The notes under the pieces: generated by a model
Told to the model about the DNA's origin: nothing
Databases searched by the model: none
The model's input: the letters and a program-made list of their open reading frames with translations, nothing else
Translations under genes and position numbers: made by a program
Shown: piece by piece, positions 1 through 15,368 of the stretch
Layout: every line of letters starts with the position of its first letter
How positions within the stretch are numbered: the first letter of the stretch is position 1
NCBI RefSeq assembly: GCF_016859285.1
Contig: NC_053402.1
Location: forward strand, 20,500,556 to 20,564,555
Source: Xiphias gladius
Taxonomy: Eukaryota; Chordata; Actinopteri; Istiophoriformes; Xiphiidae
Length of the DNA: 64,000 bases
Direction of reading: 5' to 3'

Positions 1-2970
<2,970 letters not shown>

Positions 2971-4440
2971 GGATTTCGGTCGAATGATGAGCGGGATGAA
3001 GAAAAACACTTCAGCTCCCGCTGCTCTGGAGCTCCCCTACTCGACAGTCAGCTCCAGTGACTAGTCTTGTGCCATAAAATCCATCGTACACTTTGTTCAG
3101 AGCATGGACTGTTCACTAGCATCATGAGGACCTTTTGAACATCAGTACAGTAAATAAAAAGAAAAAGAGAAAGAGAAAAAAAAAACCACACACACTCATC
3201 ATGCCTGACCTGTAGGTAATGGTTCTTATGGCACAAAAATAAATCAAAATGTATTCAGTTTATGTTACAGGTGAGACTGTCCAAACTGTCCGGATGGCAG
3301 CCGTTTATATCAACACATATGTTTTGATTAAAATTTTCAAGTCTGTATTTGGTAAAAAAACAAAAAACAAAAGCAAAACACTGACGCACATTTTGAAGAC
3401 TGCTGCCTAACAGTTTTATTTGGGTAGTTGTATCGCTCTCTAAATTTGATCTGCCTCGAGTAACGGCGAGTTGTTTCCTTGATTTAAGCCATTTGTCAGT
3501 ATGCTGTGTAGTCCCACAGAGGTACAGTGCGATTTTGTTCTTGTTGAATGTTACTACTAAAAATAAGGATTCTGTTTTGCTGTAAACTACTGATAACGCT
3601 ACTACGGGCACCTTTATGTTTGAGTTAGTTTATCTTGTTTCACCAAAGCTGTTTTGTTCTAGACTTGTATGCAATGGAGGAAATGAAATCCTTTTATTTT
3701 TTGTTATTTTTGAGAAGATATTTATGGTGCAGTGACTTTGACTAGATGGCACCTGTATTTATGTTTGTAGTGACAGATTGTACAAGATTTTCTTTTATTA
3801 TTTATTTATTTTTTTTTTAACCACATGAGTTATACTGTTCATTCAAGAAGCATTTCCATAAATAATTGTCTCTCAGATCTGTGTCTGCATTTGAGTGTAA
3901 CACCACTGGCCCAGAGCTTGTGTGAACCTTTCCCTTGTAATTCCACACTCTGAATAGATGAGGGCAGTACTGAGACGTCTTCGCACCAGGAGAAGGAGGA
4001 GGAGGAGGAGGAGGAGGGGTGTCAGTTACACAGGGGCTCCTTACATTGTGATGGCCCCACATTTCAGGGATAGTTGCAAAAAAAAAAAAAAATGCAATGC
4101 GGTAAAACAAAGCAGGAATAACGACTGAAACTTTTCATTAAAGGTCTCCCCATTTAGAGGGTCAGTTCAACCAAATTGCAAAAACAAAACAAAAACAAAA
4201 AAAAGATATCTGAAAAATGTTAAGGCAGGAATTAATTGTATTGCATAGACAGACAAATAAATTGAGTAACCAAACAATATCAAAATGTCAAACATGAATT
4301 CCTTATTTACGGACAGAATGATGAGAGAATTGTTAGTTGGCTTTTAATTTATTTTTAGTTTGAGGTTTGTGTGCAACACTTAATTTATACGAGCCTTAAA
4401 GCAAATTTATCAATGTACTGACTGAACAGTGAAAAAGTCT
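2971..4440 (+). other. Kinase 3' flank and intergenic region
   Basis: After the kinase stop this AT-rich stretch holds two candidate polyadenylation signals, AATAAA at 3153-3158 and at 3238-3243. No further coding sequence is recognisable. A purine-rich trinucleotide run (about 3988-4017) is listed separately. Otherwise I see nothing here. Confidence 0.5.
3988..4017. repeat. (AGG)n trinucleotide microsatellite
   Basis: Imperfect GGA/AGG triplets repeat for about 30 bases. It reads as poly-proline on the opposite strand, which explains an apparent open frame there. Confidence 0.85.
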
Positions 4441-4479
4441 AACTGTGGTAACACGCTCCAGGCCCGGAGCTAAATTTTT

Positions 4480-4922
4480 CCTGTTGGTCCCCAATTACTC
4501 CCCAGGTAAAGTAAAGTGGCGGAGTCCACCAGCCTCCGCCGGGTGTCGTGTCACCACGTGTCACGTTTGGCCCCACTTAATGACCAAACGCTAAACTTGG
4601 AAAAAAAAAAGTGCTGCCACGGAGCCTCTCATAGACCAGGTTTCCTCGGGAGGCTCTTGTCCTCCCCTCCTGTAAGCGCTACGGCGGCGCGTAAAACCAA
4701 CAGGTTGCCGCTGCCTCCCGGACAGTGGAAGGGGCGCCCCCGTTTGTCCATCTATTTATACCCCCCCTCCCTCTCCTTAATACGGAGAGCCCTCCACAGC
4801 TGCGAGTGTGACTACATTTGGAGCGACAGTTCGGAGGGAAGGGCCAGTGGGGAGGGACCGCCGGGCTGAGGAAGGGCAGCGGCGCCGCTCGAAATGCCCA
4901 CTTCACGCGGCGCGCAGTGCAC
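4480..4922 (+). promoter_or_regulatory. Supervillin promoter and non-coding first exon
   Basis: GC and CpG content rise sharply here compared with the flanks. A TATA-like box, TATTTATA, lies at 4753-4760, which would place a transcription start near 4785-4790. A strong donor (GTAAGT at 4923-4928) follows, giving a non-coding first exon of roughly 4788-4922. The next suitable acceptor that leads into the coding gene is at 7870-7871. The start site and the pairing of these two splice sites are inferred. Confidence 0.55.
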
Positions 4923-7871
4923 GTAAGTACACGGTTCAGCCAGGTGTCAGCCAGCACCGAGTTATGAGCACGTTTGATCCGAGTCGCCCAGTGCGCTCGC
5001 TCACCTGTCGCCGTTTGTGCTGCCGATGTTCGGGTCTGTGCGCTGGACGCGGACCGGTCTGGCGGTAGTGAGTCAGTCACTTTGGGAGCCTCGTGAGTAA
5101 GAAAAAATATTGTCTGAAAAGATCCAGAGGCAGAGACGCTTTGGCAGATGAATGTTTCCGTGTGCCAGACCGTTGCTTTACGCACCAATTAAGCATGAAT
5201 GAAACTGCAGGAACCTCCGACCTTGCCACCGTGAATTTGTGAAAACTTGTCAATTTAACTGTGACTTTTACCCGCTGAGTGCCTCCTTCATATTTTTTGT
5301 CTACTGTCAAATGCCGTAAATAAATCAAATCGAATCATTATTGCTTTGCTGGCCTGAAAATGTCCTTTTGTTATGAACGTGTCACTGTGTGATCATTTGT
5401 CTGGATGATATGTTCTAACTACTATGAATTTTCCTATAAGAGGAGCTTGCTATTGTGGATCCCGGGTAGATATTTGTCGGACAAATAAACTTAATTTAGA
5501 ATGGATGTGATGTGGAAACAGCCATCAGACCAATCACCTGTTAATGTGCCACATCCCACTGGAGGCTGGTGAGTGGATTAAGGTGCTCGCATGAGGGGGA
5601 GGCTGCTCTTCCTGCCCGCCCTCCGGCCACATGCCTTCCAATGCAGAGCTCAAGGCATTGACAGCATTGACCGGAAGTTTCTGATGTCAGTTTTCACACG
5701 TCCCTGCCTCACTCCCGGGTAACGCACGGCTGTGTAAACCCATCCATGTTCGTGATATGTTACGACACATGCCGTCTGTGGTGTGTAGAAAAAGAGCCCC
5801 CCCCCCCCTCCGAGAACTTGCCCTTGAATGACAGTGAGGGGGAGGGGGCACTTGGGTGCAGGTTGTGCAGTCAGTCTGGGCAGGTGTAATTGGTCTGAGT
5901 CTTATTCCTGGCCAGCCTTTAAATCAGGTTTACTACGCTGCCACTGGACGCTGGGGTCCTCTTGTTATGTAACATCCATTATGTTGGCGCTTTGAGTGAA
6001 GTCATTCTAGCAGAAAACTATCGATCAGCCTGTTTTTTAAAAATACACCCAATATAGGTTTATAATTGGTGGGTTGAAAGCGCTGTTGGAGTGTGTGGCG
6101 ACGTCGTGCGCGGAAGATTTGAATTTATATCCTCAGCTCAACAATTACCATTGTTTGACCCTATTTGAATATTTACAGCACAGTCGAAGTTTCAGATCAG
6201 ATCTCTGACAGGAGGCAGAGCGTGGGTCCTGTGCGCTTGCCCAGGGGCGTTTGTGTCAGAGCTAGTGTCAACTAGAGTCGCCGGATTAGGAGCCCGTTGA
6301 TCCCCGTTGAGCCTCGGTGGCATTCTGCGCTCCAATCGACAGCCCTGCGGCGCGCCACGTGACTCTTGCTCTTTACACAAGCGTGTCCACTGTCAACTTT
6401 TACTCACGTTCTGTGCAGCGAAAACATAAAGGAGTGTGGCGTCGGTGAGACTGGGGGCGCTTCAGCGTCGCTCTCTGCGGGCCTGGACGGGGAGGTGGGT
6501 CCTCCCGTTCTGGTCTGGCTGGTTGATTGTTTTTGTTCAAAGCACATGTACGTGTGTTATGAAGTGCCGGCAGGGATGCACATAACACGGCACTAAGCTT
6601 GTCGTCTCATATAGGGATCACTGCATCTTACTGTTCAGCTCATTAAAGCTCTCTGTGGCATGGGCGTGGGGGATTTGCGCTTTTCCTGCTGACGACGTCT
6701 GCAAGCGCGGCCTTCGGTTTTATTCAGTAACGACTGGACACCTGGATGATTTGGGTGCTTTTTTTTCCTGACAGATCGAAGGCAGATTTGAACGCCAGTA
6801 GCAGAGGAAGTTCACATTTATGCTGTATGCCGTTGTTGAATCTACATCTGTTTCGTCTACTCGCTCCAACGCTCTGTCTAGCAGTCTAATAGTAGCAGTA
6901 AAACTGATAACACAAACATAAAAGTCGCATCTTTACCTTTGTGAACTCTACTACCACCGCAACCATTCAGCCCTGCAGCAGCTCTCTCTGGTGTACTAAG
7001 TCCATGGCTCACGTCTCTTTGTTCGGGCTCCATTGTGCTTCCTGTATCAGGAATGCTGATATCCACAGTTTTGGAAAGCACACAGACACATAATGCAAAC
7101 ACACATTTATGTTTGTATACATTTGTGAGCACACACATGCACTCAAGCCTTTCCCAACCGAGCTGAGGGGTTAGCTGCTGTCTTTAAATGCAAACTGTGT
7201 CATATCAGTCCTATTTATACGCGGCCCACAGCCTCGGGCTTTGTTAGTGTTGTTTGTTCGCTTCCAGGCAACCATGTAACCGACGGGGACTTTTTGGGCT
7301 TATCCATGTGTGCATGTTGCCTAGGAACATGTCATAATTCAGATAGCTGGTTGTGTATTTAAACACATTAGAAAGTGTAGCTAATCTCATTTGGCCTCTG
7401 TTTTTGACAGATAACATGCTCTGTGTTGACATACAACAGTCAAACTGGCCATGCAGCTCATTAGCTAACATTTGAGCGAGCGGACAGTGACTTGTTCAGC
7501 TTAAGCTACTTCCATGGTCGTGGAAAAGACCAGCGAGCCTGCAGACCCAGTGCACGGAAGGCCCGGACCCCAGAGTGGAGGCGGGCGGCTGCGGTGTTGA
7601 GTTTCAGTGCAAGGGGAGATTCCTGCGTGGCACTGCAGGCTGGTGCAGGTCATCTTACATGGACTCAAGCGAGGGAGAAGAGAAGCGACTGAAATGAAGG
7701 ATGCACTTTTAGAAAAAGTGGTTGATTATATAATGACGGCAGCAGCTCATCGGTGTTGTCACGGACCTTTCCAGGAAGACATGTAGACTGCTGAGGAGCA
7801 GGTGTGCTGTGCTGTGATAGTGACAAATGGACGTTTCTTGCTTATTTTTGTTTTGCTTTTTCATCTTTCAG
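4923..7871 (+). other. Supervillin first intron (no coding exon seen)
   Basis: About 2.9 kb lies between the presumed non-coding exon and the leader exon. CpG-rich sequence continues to about 5100, and GC-rich patches recur near 6240-6520, where an alternative first exon could lie. I could not support any coding exon in either strand. Confidence 0.4.
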
Positions 7872-8035
7872 GAGAAACATCTCACCCACCGATGTACAGA
7901 TTGGTTTGCAAGCTCAGATTTGTGGACTCTATGAGCACAGCTAAGAAAGAAGTCTTTAGGTCTGATGGAAGCTGAATTTCACTGGAAAGAAAGAACAACC
8001 CATCTGCTTTCCATTCCTAAATCCTTTTAAGGGAC
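7872..8035 (+). promoter_or_regulatory. Supervillin 5' leader with an upstream open reading frame
   Basis: An acceptor (TCTTTCAG ending at 7871) opens this leader. An upstream ATG at 7892 begins a 27-codon frame ending with TGA at 7973-7975, 60 bases before the main ATG. Further ATGs lie within the leader. The uORF is in the same frame as the main gene but closed by its own stop, so it cannot extend the protein. It could lower translation of the main frame. Confidence 0.5.
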
Positions 8036-11000
8036 ATGGATGCCGTGGAGAACCCAGTCCTGGAGCCCAGATCAGAGCGGATCGCTCGTTATAAGGCCGA
8101 GCGGAGGCGAGAACTGGCCGAACGTTACGGCAATATCGAGGAGCTGCCTTCAAAGTGGGTGAGGAGGGACGGGAAGGTGGTGCACGACCCGGCAACCCAA
8201 GCCCACAGAGCGACGTTGAACTCAGATGGCCTGAGTGAAAGAGTTAATGGCAGGACGCGAGGGATTACAAATGGATTAGAGGCAGACACTCCTGCAGAGT
8301 CCAACTACCTGGGAAGGTAAGTCACGTCTGGAGTGGATGACTTCATTGAGTGTGTGAATAGGAACCAGCAGAGTAGTGCAAGAATCATACTCTCTACAAA
8401 TAGCACTCATTATTATTTTTTATTTTAAAATAATATACATTATACACATTTATCTTTTTTTTTTTTTTTTTCCATGGTGAACAGTATTTTCTTGCAGCTG
8501 GAAATACAACTTTATAACTTAACTTAAAATCTGTGCAAAGATCAGGTTATGTAGTGTAAAAGCTCTACGCCGAGTCGTAAAAGTCTGTGAAAACCATAAA
8601 TGATGACCCTTATTAATAACCAATGAGATTTTGTCGCTGCCACCAGTAGTAAATGGAGTCGTTACTGAGTAATATTGCAGTGTAGCTACAGCACAGCGAA
8701 GGTGTCTGTGCAAGCTCTCGGCCCTGAGCGTGGATGTGGAGGCGAGCAGGCGTTTTGGGCCTAATTTGTCCAAATACCAATGAAGCTACATGCCCACTTC
8801 ATAACCCTGATGACACCTGCTTCGACCTTTTTTCACCTCGACATCAGTACGTCTCAGCGGATGTAGTCGGTGTCTTGGTTGCAGTATGTTGCAGTGCCTC
8901 ATGCTAATATTTTAATGGAGGACAAAGTGATCTAACCAAAGGGATACGGAACTGATTTCCTGTAGTTGCAAACTCTTACAGTGCGCAGTCTCTACATTCT
9001 CTGGGTTGTTCTCTTCTTCGGAGCCATGAAAACAGTTTGATCCGCTTCCCTTTTGTTTGTAGTCACTGCTCTTGAACACCGTTCTATTCTGTTTTATCTA
9101 GATTCCAACCAAACTGGATTTAAACGAGGTCTTGATTTTAGACTCAAGTACAAGAAGTGAGCAAAGGAATGAGTTTGTAATCATATATCTGGATGTATAT
9201 ACAAAACAAATAATATACATTTTTTGCATTTGACAGCAGAAACCTTTAAAGTTTTCCGAAGTTTTCAATTTAAATCCGTTGCATTTAGTAACCCAGGGAG
9301 TACTACCAGTTTTTAAACTTGCTCGGCTTCTTCCCAGCGACCTCTCAGCGGCACCAGATCCTTGACTTCGCCAGTTGCTCTCTGGCCTTTGTTGCTAATT
9401 AAAACTGAGAAGTCTAAATCAGTGGGTCCCAGCGGGGAGTTTTAAAGCCAGTCTGATTCTTCCCTGGCATTTGGGAGTGGGTCCCCTCGACACCTTTCCC
9501 ATCGTGACATGTGGTCTGGGTGCATCTTCTTGGAGATGGCACTGACCGGCCACCTCTTTACTCTCAGAAAAATGGTACAGCGTGGCACCTGTCACCATTT
9601 TGGAGCTAGATATTTTTCTGCCAACATTTGGTTGAAAGGTTCGAGATTGTACTTTCTTATTTTTCTGAGAATGTTCCTCAACCCACGGCCCCCCACTCCT
9701 GCATCCTCACCTCCTTCCCCTCACTCCCGCCCCCTCCAGGCAGGGTTCCCGGGACTCTGCCAGCATGCTGAGTGGGGAGGGGCACCCCGTCCCTGTTGGA
9801 CTCGATGCCCCGCAGCTCCACACTCGGGTGTCGGTAGGCCAGTTGAGAAGTGCCCTCCTGCAGCAGACGGGGAGCGGAGCGCAGCCCGACAAAGTGTAGG
9901 GTCACCTGCATGGGTGTGATCCAGACTGTCATAATCAGACCGTGTGCCTCTGTGACAATATGTGCCTTCGCCTCAGCATCTTACTCCCTTTCCTCCTCTC
10001 GCTCTCTGTGTGTGGACACTAGCTGCCCCGATGCTGGGCGAGCCACGTCCTCTCTGGACCTGGCTACGAAGCCGGGCTCTGAGGGGGGCCGGCGACGCAC
10101 CCGCCGTTACCTCCCCGGCGGGTCGGGAGGCGGTCGCAAGGCCAGCGAACGCTTCAGGACACAGCCGATCACAGCCAATGAGATGGAGGAGAGCAGCGGG
10201 TAGGGGCCGTGTGCTGTGGGCAGATGAGGCACCTGGTTTGTTTTTTCCTAAAGAAGATGCCGTTTGCAGTGACCTTTTTTTGCAGTGGTCTGTTGACACA
10301 TTTTAAAAATAATGCATGAGTATCTTTAGTCTGTCACCTTTTTAGGGAACATTAATCTTGATTTATGTGTCTTTTAGTTTGTGCAGCACCTTTTACATAA
10401 AACACGGGTGGTGTGATGTGGTTTGCATGTGCTTGTCCTCCTTCATGACCTCCCCAGTGTTGCTTTACCAAACATGCAAATATGAAGCAGTATCTTGCTT
10501 GTTTGAGCTGCATGCTGAAGCACAAAGACACGTTCTGTGAGCTCAAAGCGGGATCTGACAGAGAAGGCACAGGAGCTGACGATTAAAGTCCACATTACCT
10601 GCCTGTTCATATTTCACCTGGTGACCTTTTTTTTTTTTTTTCTCTTCTAGGCTGTTGGATGCAGAGGAAGAGGAGAACTGCAAAGGTAAAGCCTTCTTCC
10701 CGCCGGGTAGCGGATCACACAGACGTGTTATCGTGTTTCGAGACAAACAGCTTAACTTTTGCCCGCTGTGCTACTTACACGGGGCCCTGTGAGCCGTGAC
10801 ACAGAGAGGGACGGTGTCACAGCGGCAAAATACATGTCAAACACAATGAGAGTGGTGGCAGGAGGGAAGAAGTTGCATCTCGTGCCTTACGTGCGATATA
10901 AAGGTTGACAGTGGGGACGTACGCCTCAGAAAAAAATATTTAACATTCTCTTCGCATGTTTGCATACAAAACAGATATTTGGAGTGTGCATCCGACTTGC

Positions 11001-14000
11001 ACAGTTGCCTCCATAAACTCGTTTAGCATCTCATCAAATAAATCAGGTTGTATTTTTAGGCTCACAATGTTTATTCCCCTCGGTGATGACAGATTAACGT
11101 CTCCACAAAACCATGTGAGCCCTGCTAAGTCAGTCCCGCTTTTAACCCCACCATAAAAAGATCGTAAGCAAGAAGTTACAAAGATTGACACGCAGAGATG
11201 TCACACCACAGCCATGGAAACAAGTTGCCTTTGTAAATCTAGTCTATACAGCTGTGGGGATTATTAATTTCAGACCGTATGTCATCAGGTTTTTTTCTCT
11301 ATCTTCTGCCATCGACTTTACCGTATATTAACTCCACAAATACAACATAAGTTAAGGATTCACTTAAGCTCAAATTTCCAAGTTTGCAAATGTTTTAAAA
11401 TGTGGCATTTGAATTTCCTATCCACAAGCTGTCCACAATTCATGTCTGTTTTTCAACAAACACACAGCGATGATCTTTGTTTTATCTACCTACCTGGTAG
11501 TTTAGCTCCTCCAGGTCAGAGAGATTAGTTTGGCGTTTCTTTGTGCCAAGTGCGAGGTGGGATCAGACTCGAGGCTCATGCAGTCTCACTGTATCCTGAG
11601 AGAAAGCTGGTTTGCTCTGTATGCCAGCGATCTACAGCCCTGCTCCCTTCGCCTGTTATGATTAGGCTCAAGTGTACACAGCATTCGACTATTAATACGT
11701 CAAGTTAGGGGAATAAAAGGTGTTTCTCTTCAAGGTTGGTGTGTTACTGTGTAATCAGTAACCCATGTTACTTTTAAATCAAAAGCGGGAAGCTGCAGTT
11801 TTATCACCAGGTTTAATTGAATAGATTTCAGGGCAAAATGTAGGTTGACTGAAGACAAGAAATCTACATTTTAAAATAAATGGACAGTGGAAGTGACTCT
11901 TCAGTACGTCAATGGGAAAAATACTCCAGTACAAATAAAAATGCTGCCTTCAGAACCGTTTTTGTGTAGAAGTGAGGCGTTATCAGCAAAATTTCTCAAA
12001 AGTTAAAGTACTGAGTGCAGAGAAATGGCTGCTCTGACTGATCTAGATATTAGATTTTTAATACAATTGCATCAATGCATAAGTAGCATTTTACTGTGGT
12101 AGCCGGTGAATGTGGAGCTACTACTTCGTATACAGTTTGGCAGTTTAGTCCAATGGTTCCCACCCTGGGTGTCGGTCGCCTCCAAGGGGTCACGGGATAA
12201 ATCTCAGAGGTCGTGAGAGGATTAATAAGGAAGGAAAGAGGATGTAATTCCTGCACAATGACTCTAAGCCACACAATTCAGCTTTTGATCCCAGTTAACG
12301 ATTCAAGAGTAGACTTGCAGAGGCAATACATCAAGTTCATCAACAGTGCATCAAAAACATCATCGTATGTTCTGTATGTGTTGTGTGTGTAATTAGACCT
12401 CTTCAGTTGTCATACTTTAAAAGGAAACCATATGAGAAGTTTAGAGGGGAAATGTCTCTTTGGCGGAACTGTTAACTCGCAGACATCTGAAACGTGACAA
12501 GAGTCCCCAAGTGAAAGGTTTAATCTTTAAGAATTTGTTGTATTTGTGGGTCTTTTTATGTATAATCTTAATATGAAAAACAAACTAGTCACTATACAAT
12601 AGCTGTCAGACAAATGCGGAGTAATGTGGAATAAAACGTACAGTAGAAGTATAAAGTAGCAGATAATGGAACGTGTAATAACATCCAAATTTTAAAGTCC
12701 ATGAGTGAATGTACTCAGTTACTTTCCACGATTGAGGACTGTCACCAGAAACTTGTCCGGTTTGGTTCGAGGCTGGAGTGTGTCAGGTGTTTCAGGTAGT
12801 CGGCGTTTATTTTAAAAGCCTCTTTGGTCACCAGCACCTTTCTAGTGCCTGAGGTACCCGAGAAATATCAACGTTTTTTCTTAAACTGTTTCTGTTTATT
12901 TCAACGGCGATTTTTGTCTTTTTCTCTCGTAGCCGATGTGAAAACAGACGACAGAGCCAAAATGAGCGTGGCTGCCAAGATGTCTTTGTTTAAAGTAAGT
13001 CTGTGTTGGGTCTCTGCACTGAAAAAAAAGGGATCCTCATCGCTGTTTGTGACCTGCTCGTTTTCTCCGCCGAGTGCCGTCTGTCCTAACACCTGCTGCT
13101 AAAAATGATTCCCTGTCACGGCTTTCCCCTGCCTCTCCGTCTAGTGTGATGGAGGCCTGCTGTCACTTACAGTCACCCAGGAGTTTAATCATGACGATTA
13201 GGCTGTTATCAGGATGTCTGATCCTAGATGAAGTCGTCTAACCAGAACTGCCACCGATGTGCAACTGCGAACTCAAATTCATCCATTAGTAAAGCAGGAC
13301 CACGTGGGGCCCCACACCGGTTTTAAAGCTAATATTATGGACTGGCGATAAGTTGTCGAGAAATATATTAAACAGCCTCATCCATCACCGACAGTCGGCT
13401 CGGCTGCTGGACTTGCAGTCTGAAACGCGCGGCGAGCCAGCGCTGAGCACGCAGAACACAACCCCGGTCGCGGTGAGGGAATATGACCGGTCAAACAGGT
13501 GCTGTCCTTGAATGCACCGTTTGGTTTGTCGCTCCCGTGTGAGCGTCCGTGCTTATTAAAACAAGGGCTGATTTTTTTATTCCGTGCTAAGATACGCATC
13601 CGAAACAGCCCTGACGCCGCTAGAGTCAGAGCAGAAGATGGAAAAAAAAAACACCGTGGAGTTTTTTCTCCTCAACAGTTGCAGCCTCCATTCCTGCATT
13701 TCACTTTTAGTCTGGGAGCATCGGGCGAAAATGTGCCAGACACTGTATTGCCATTAACAACCACAGCATGCTGTGTTATAATTAGCCGGCTGCTCTGTGG
13801 AGGCAGGCGGGGAGGTAACTGAAGCCGGCGCAGCTCTGGTTACACTGTGACCTGTTGGACTGGCAGTCAATCCATGGAGCCAAGACGCCCCACCTTTACC
13901 GCAAGCCCCATCATGCACCAGCTATCCGACCCGCCTCCCCTCCCTCCCCCTGTCCATACAAGTAGAACAGGAGACATCAGGAGAGGGGGTTCTCGCTGCC

Positions 14001-15313
14001 GTTTTTATTGTGGTCTCTCTTATTACTTATTCAGCAGTTGGAGAGTGTTGACCGAGGCCGCTATTTGTCCTGAATGTTGGGGGGGGGGGCACCACCTGTG
14101 GCAAATGGATGTCGTGTTGACACTAACGTCCTCTCTGCCTCCTCTGTAGGAGCTGGAGAAGTCCGCAGCCCCCGAGGCCTCGGCCTTCCTGAAGCCTCGG
14201 TCGGGCAGCGTGTGCCATGAGCGCAGGGTGCGACGTGGCAACGACCATCGCTTCCTTACTCAGCCCATCACCTGCGAGGAAATGGTGGCTCTCAGGTGGG
14301 CTGTGTGGAAGTGTGTTGGTCAGGTGGAAAGAGATCTGGACTTGTCATTCCCAATGTGCGTGACTGGATCAGATATTAAATTCAGCGGTAGGAATACACA
14401 TACATATATAAGCATATTATTAGTTTAATGGGCATTTGGTTGGATCCAAAACAGTTTTGCAAACAGTACAAACTAATATTTGCATGTCACTACTTTGGAA
14501 AAATCTGCTCCATAGTCTTTTAGGTTAGCCATTTGGGGATGACCTTCATGTGTTTAAAGGGTAAAGGTGACATTATTCTATATTTTTCTTAATCCCACGA
14601 AGAGACCAAAAACAACAGTTTGTGTAAATCTTTAAAAACAGTTCACAATATGTAGTTTCATTTAAAAAAAAAAAAAAAAAAAATTAATTTCCTAAAACAG
14701 CTGGACACTGTAGTTTTCAGCAAAGGCTTCTCAGACTAGAGTGAAGAGAAGCAAATGTTTGGGACTATTTTCAGTTGTGGATTAACACACATTTGGTCTG
14801 CTAGTGAGTATTTACAGCAGTGCTGGTTTCCCCCCTCAGCTTGGGGATCAGGATGCCCCCAAGGGGCCACAAGATAAATTTGGAGGTGCCATGAGATTAA
14901 CAGGATAAGAAAGGAAAAAAGCAGAGGACTGCTACACATTTTTTTTTTTTCTCGTGAAAATACTGGATCATTTCACCTCTTCAGGTGAAAAGGTCAAGGT
15001 CACACAAAAAAATTCAAATGAAAATATTCCTCTGTTCATAGCTCATTGACAATTGTGACACTTTACTTCCTTTTATGGAGTCATATGTTAAAAAGGTTGG
15101 GAACCAATTCATTAGTTCATCTTTCAATACTTTACTGCTTCCCTACCCCGTCTGCATCCACTGAGCCCCAACTTATTTGTTCCTACTTAAGACATAAAAT
15201 CTTTAAAAACAGGTCAGAAATATAAAGTTGAATATTTTAAAAGGCTCAGTAATTCCTTAAAACAAACAGGAGTAATTAGTCCTTTTTTGTTGGACTATTT
15301 TCAGTCAAAATAA

Positions 15314-15368
<55 letters not shown>

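Noticed and set aside
4516..5188. Long open frames on both strands in the GC-rich block
   Set aside because: CpG-rich DNA has few stop codons. No family resemblance is seen; the block fits a promoter and non-coding exon better.
9509..9919. 136-codon open frame upstream of svil exon 2
   Set aside because: It is out of phase with the gene, Pro/Ser-rich and matched by equally long frames on the other strand. It is a compositional artefact.
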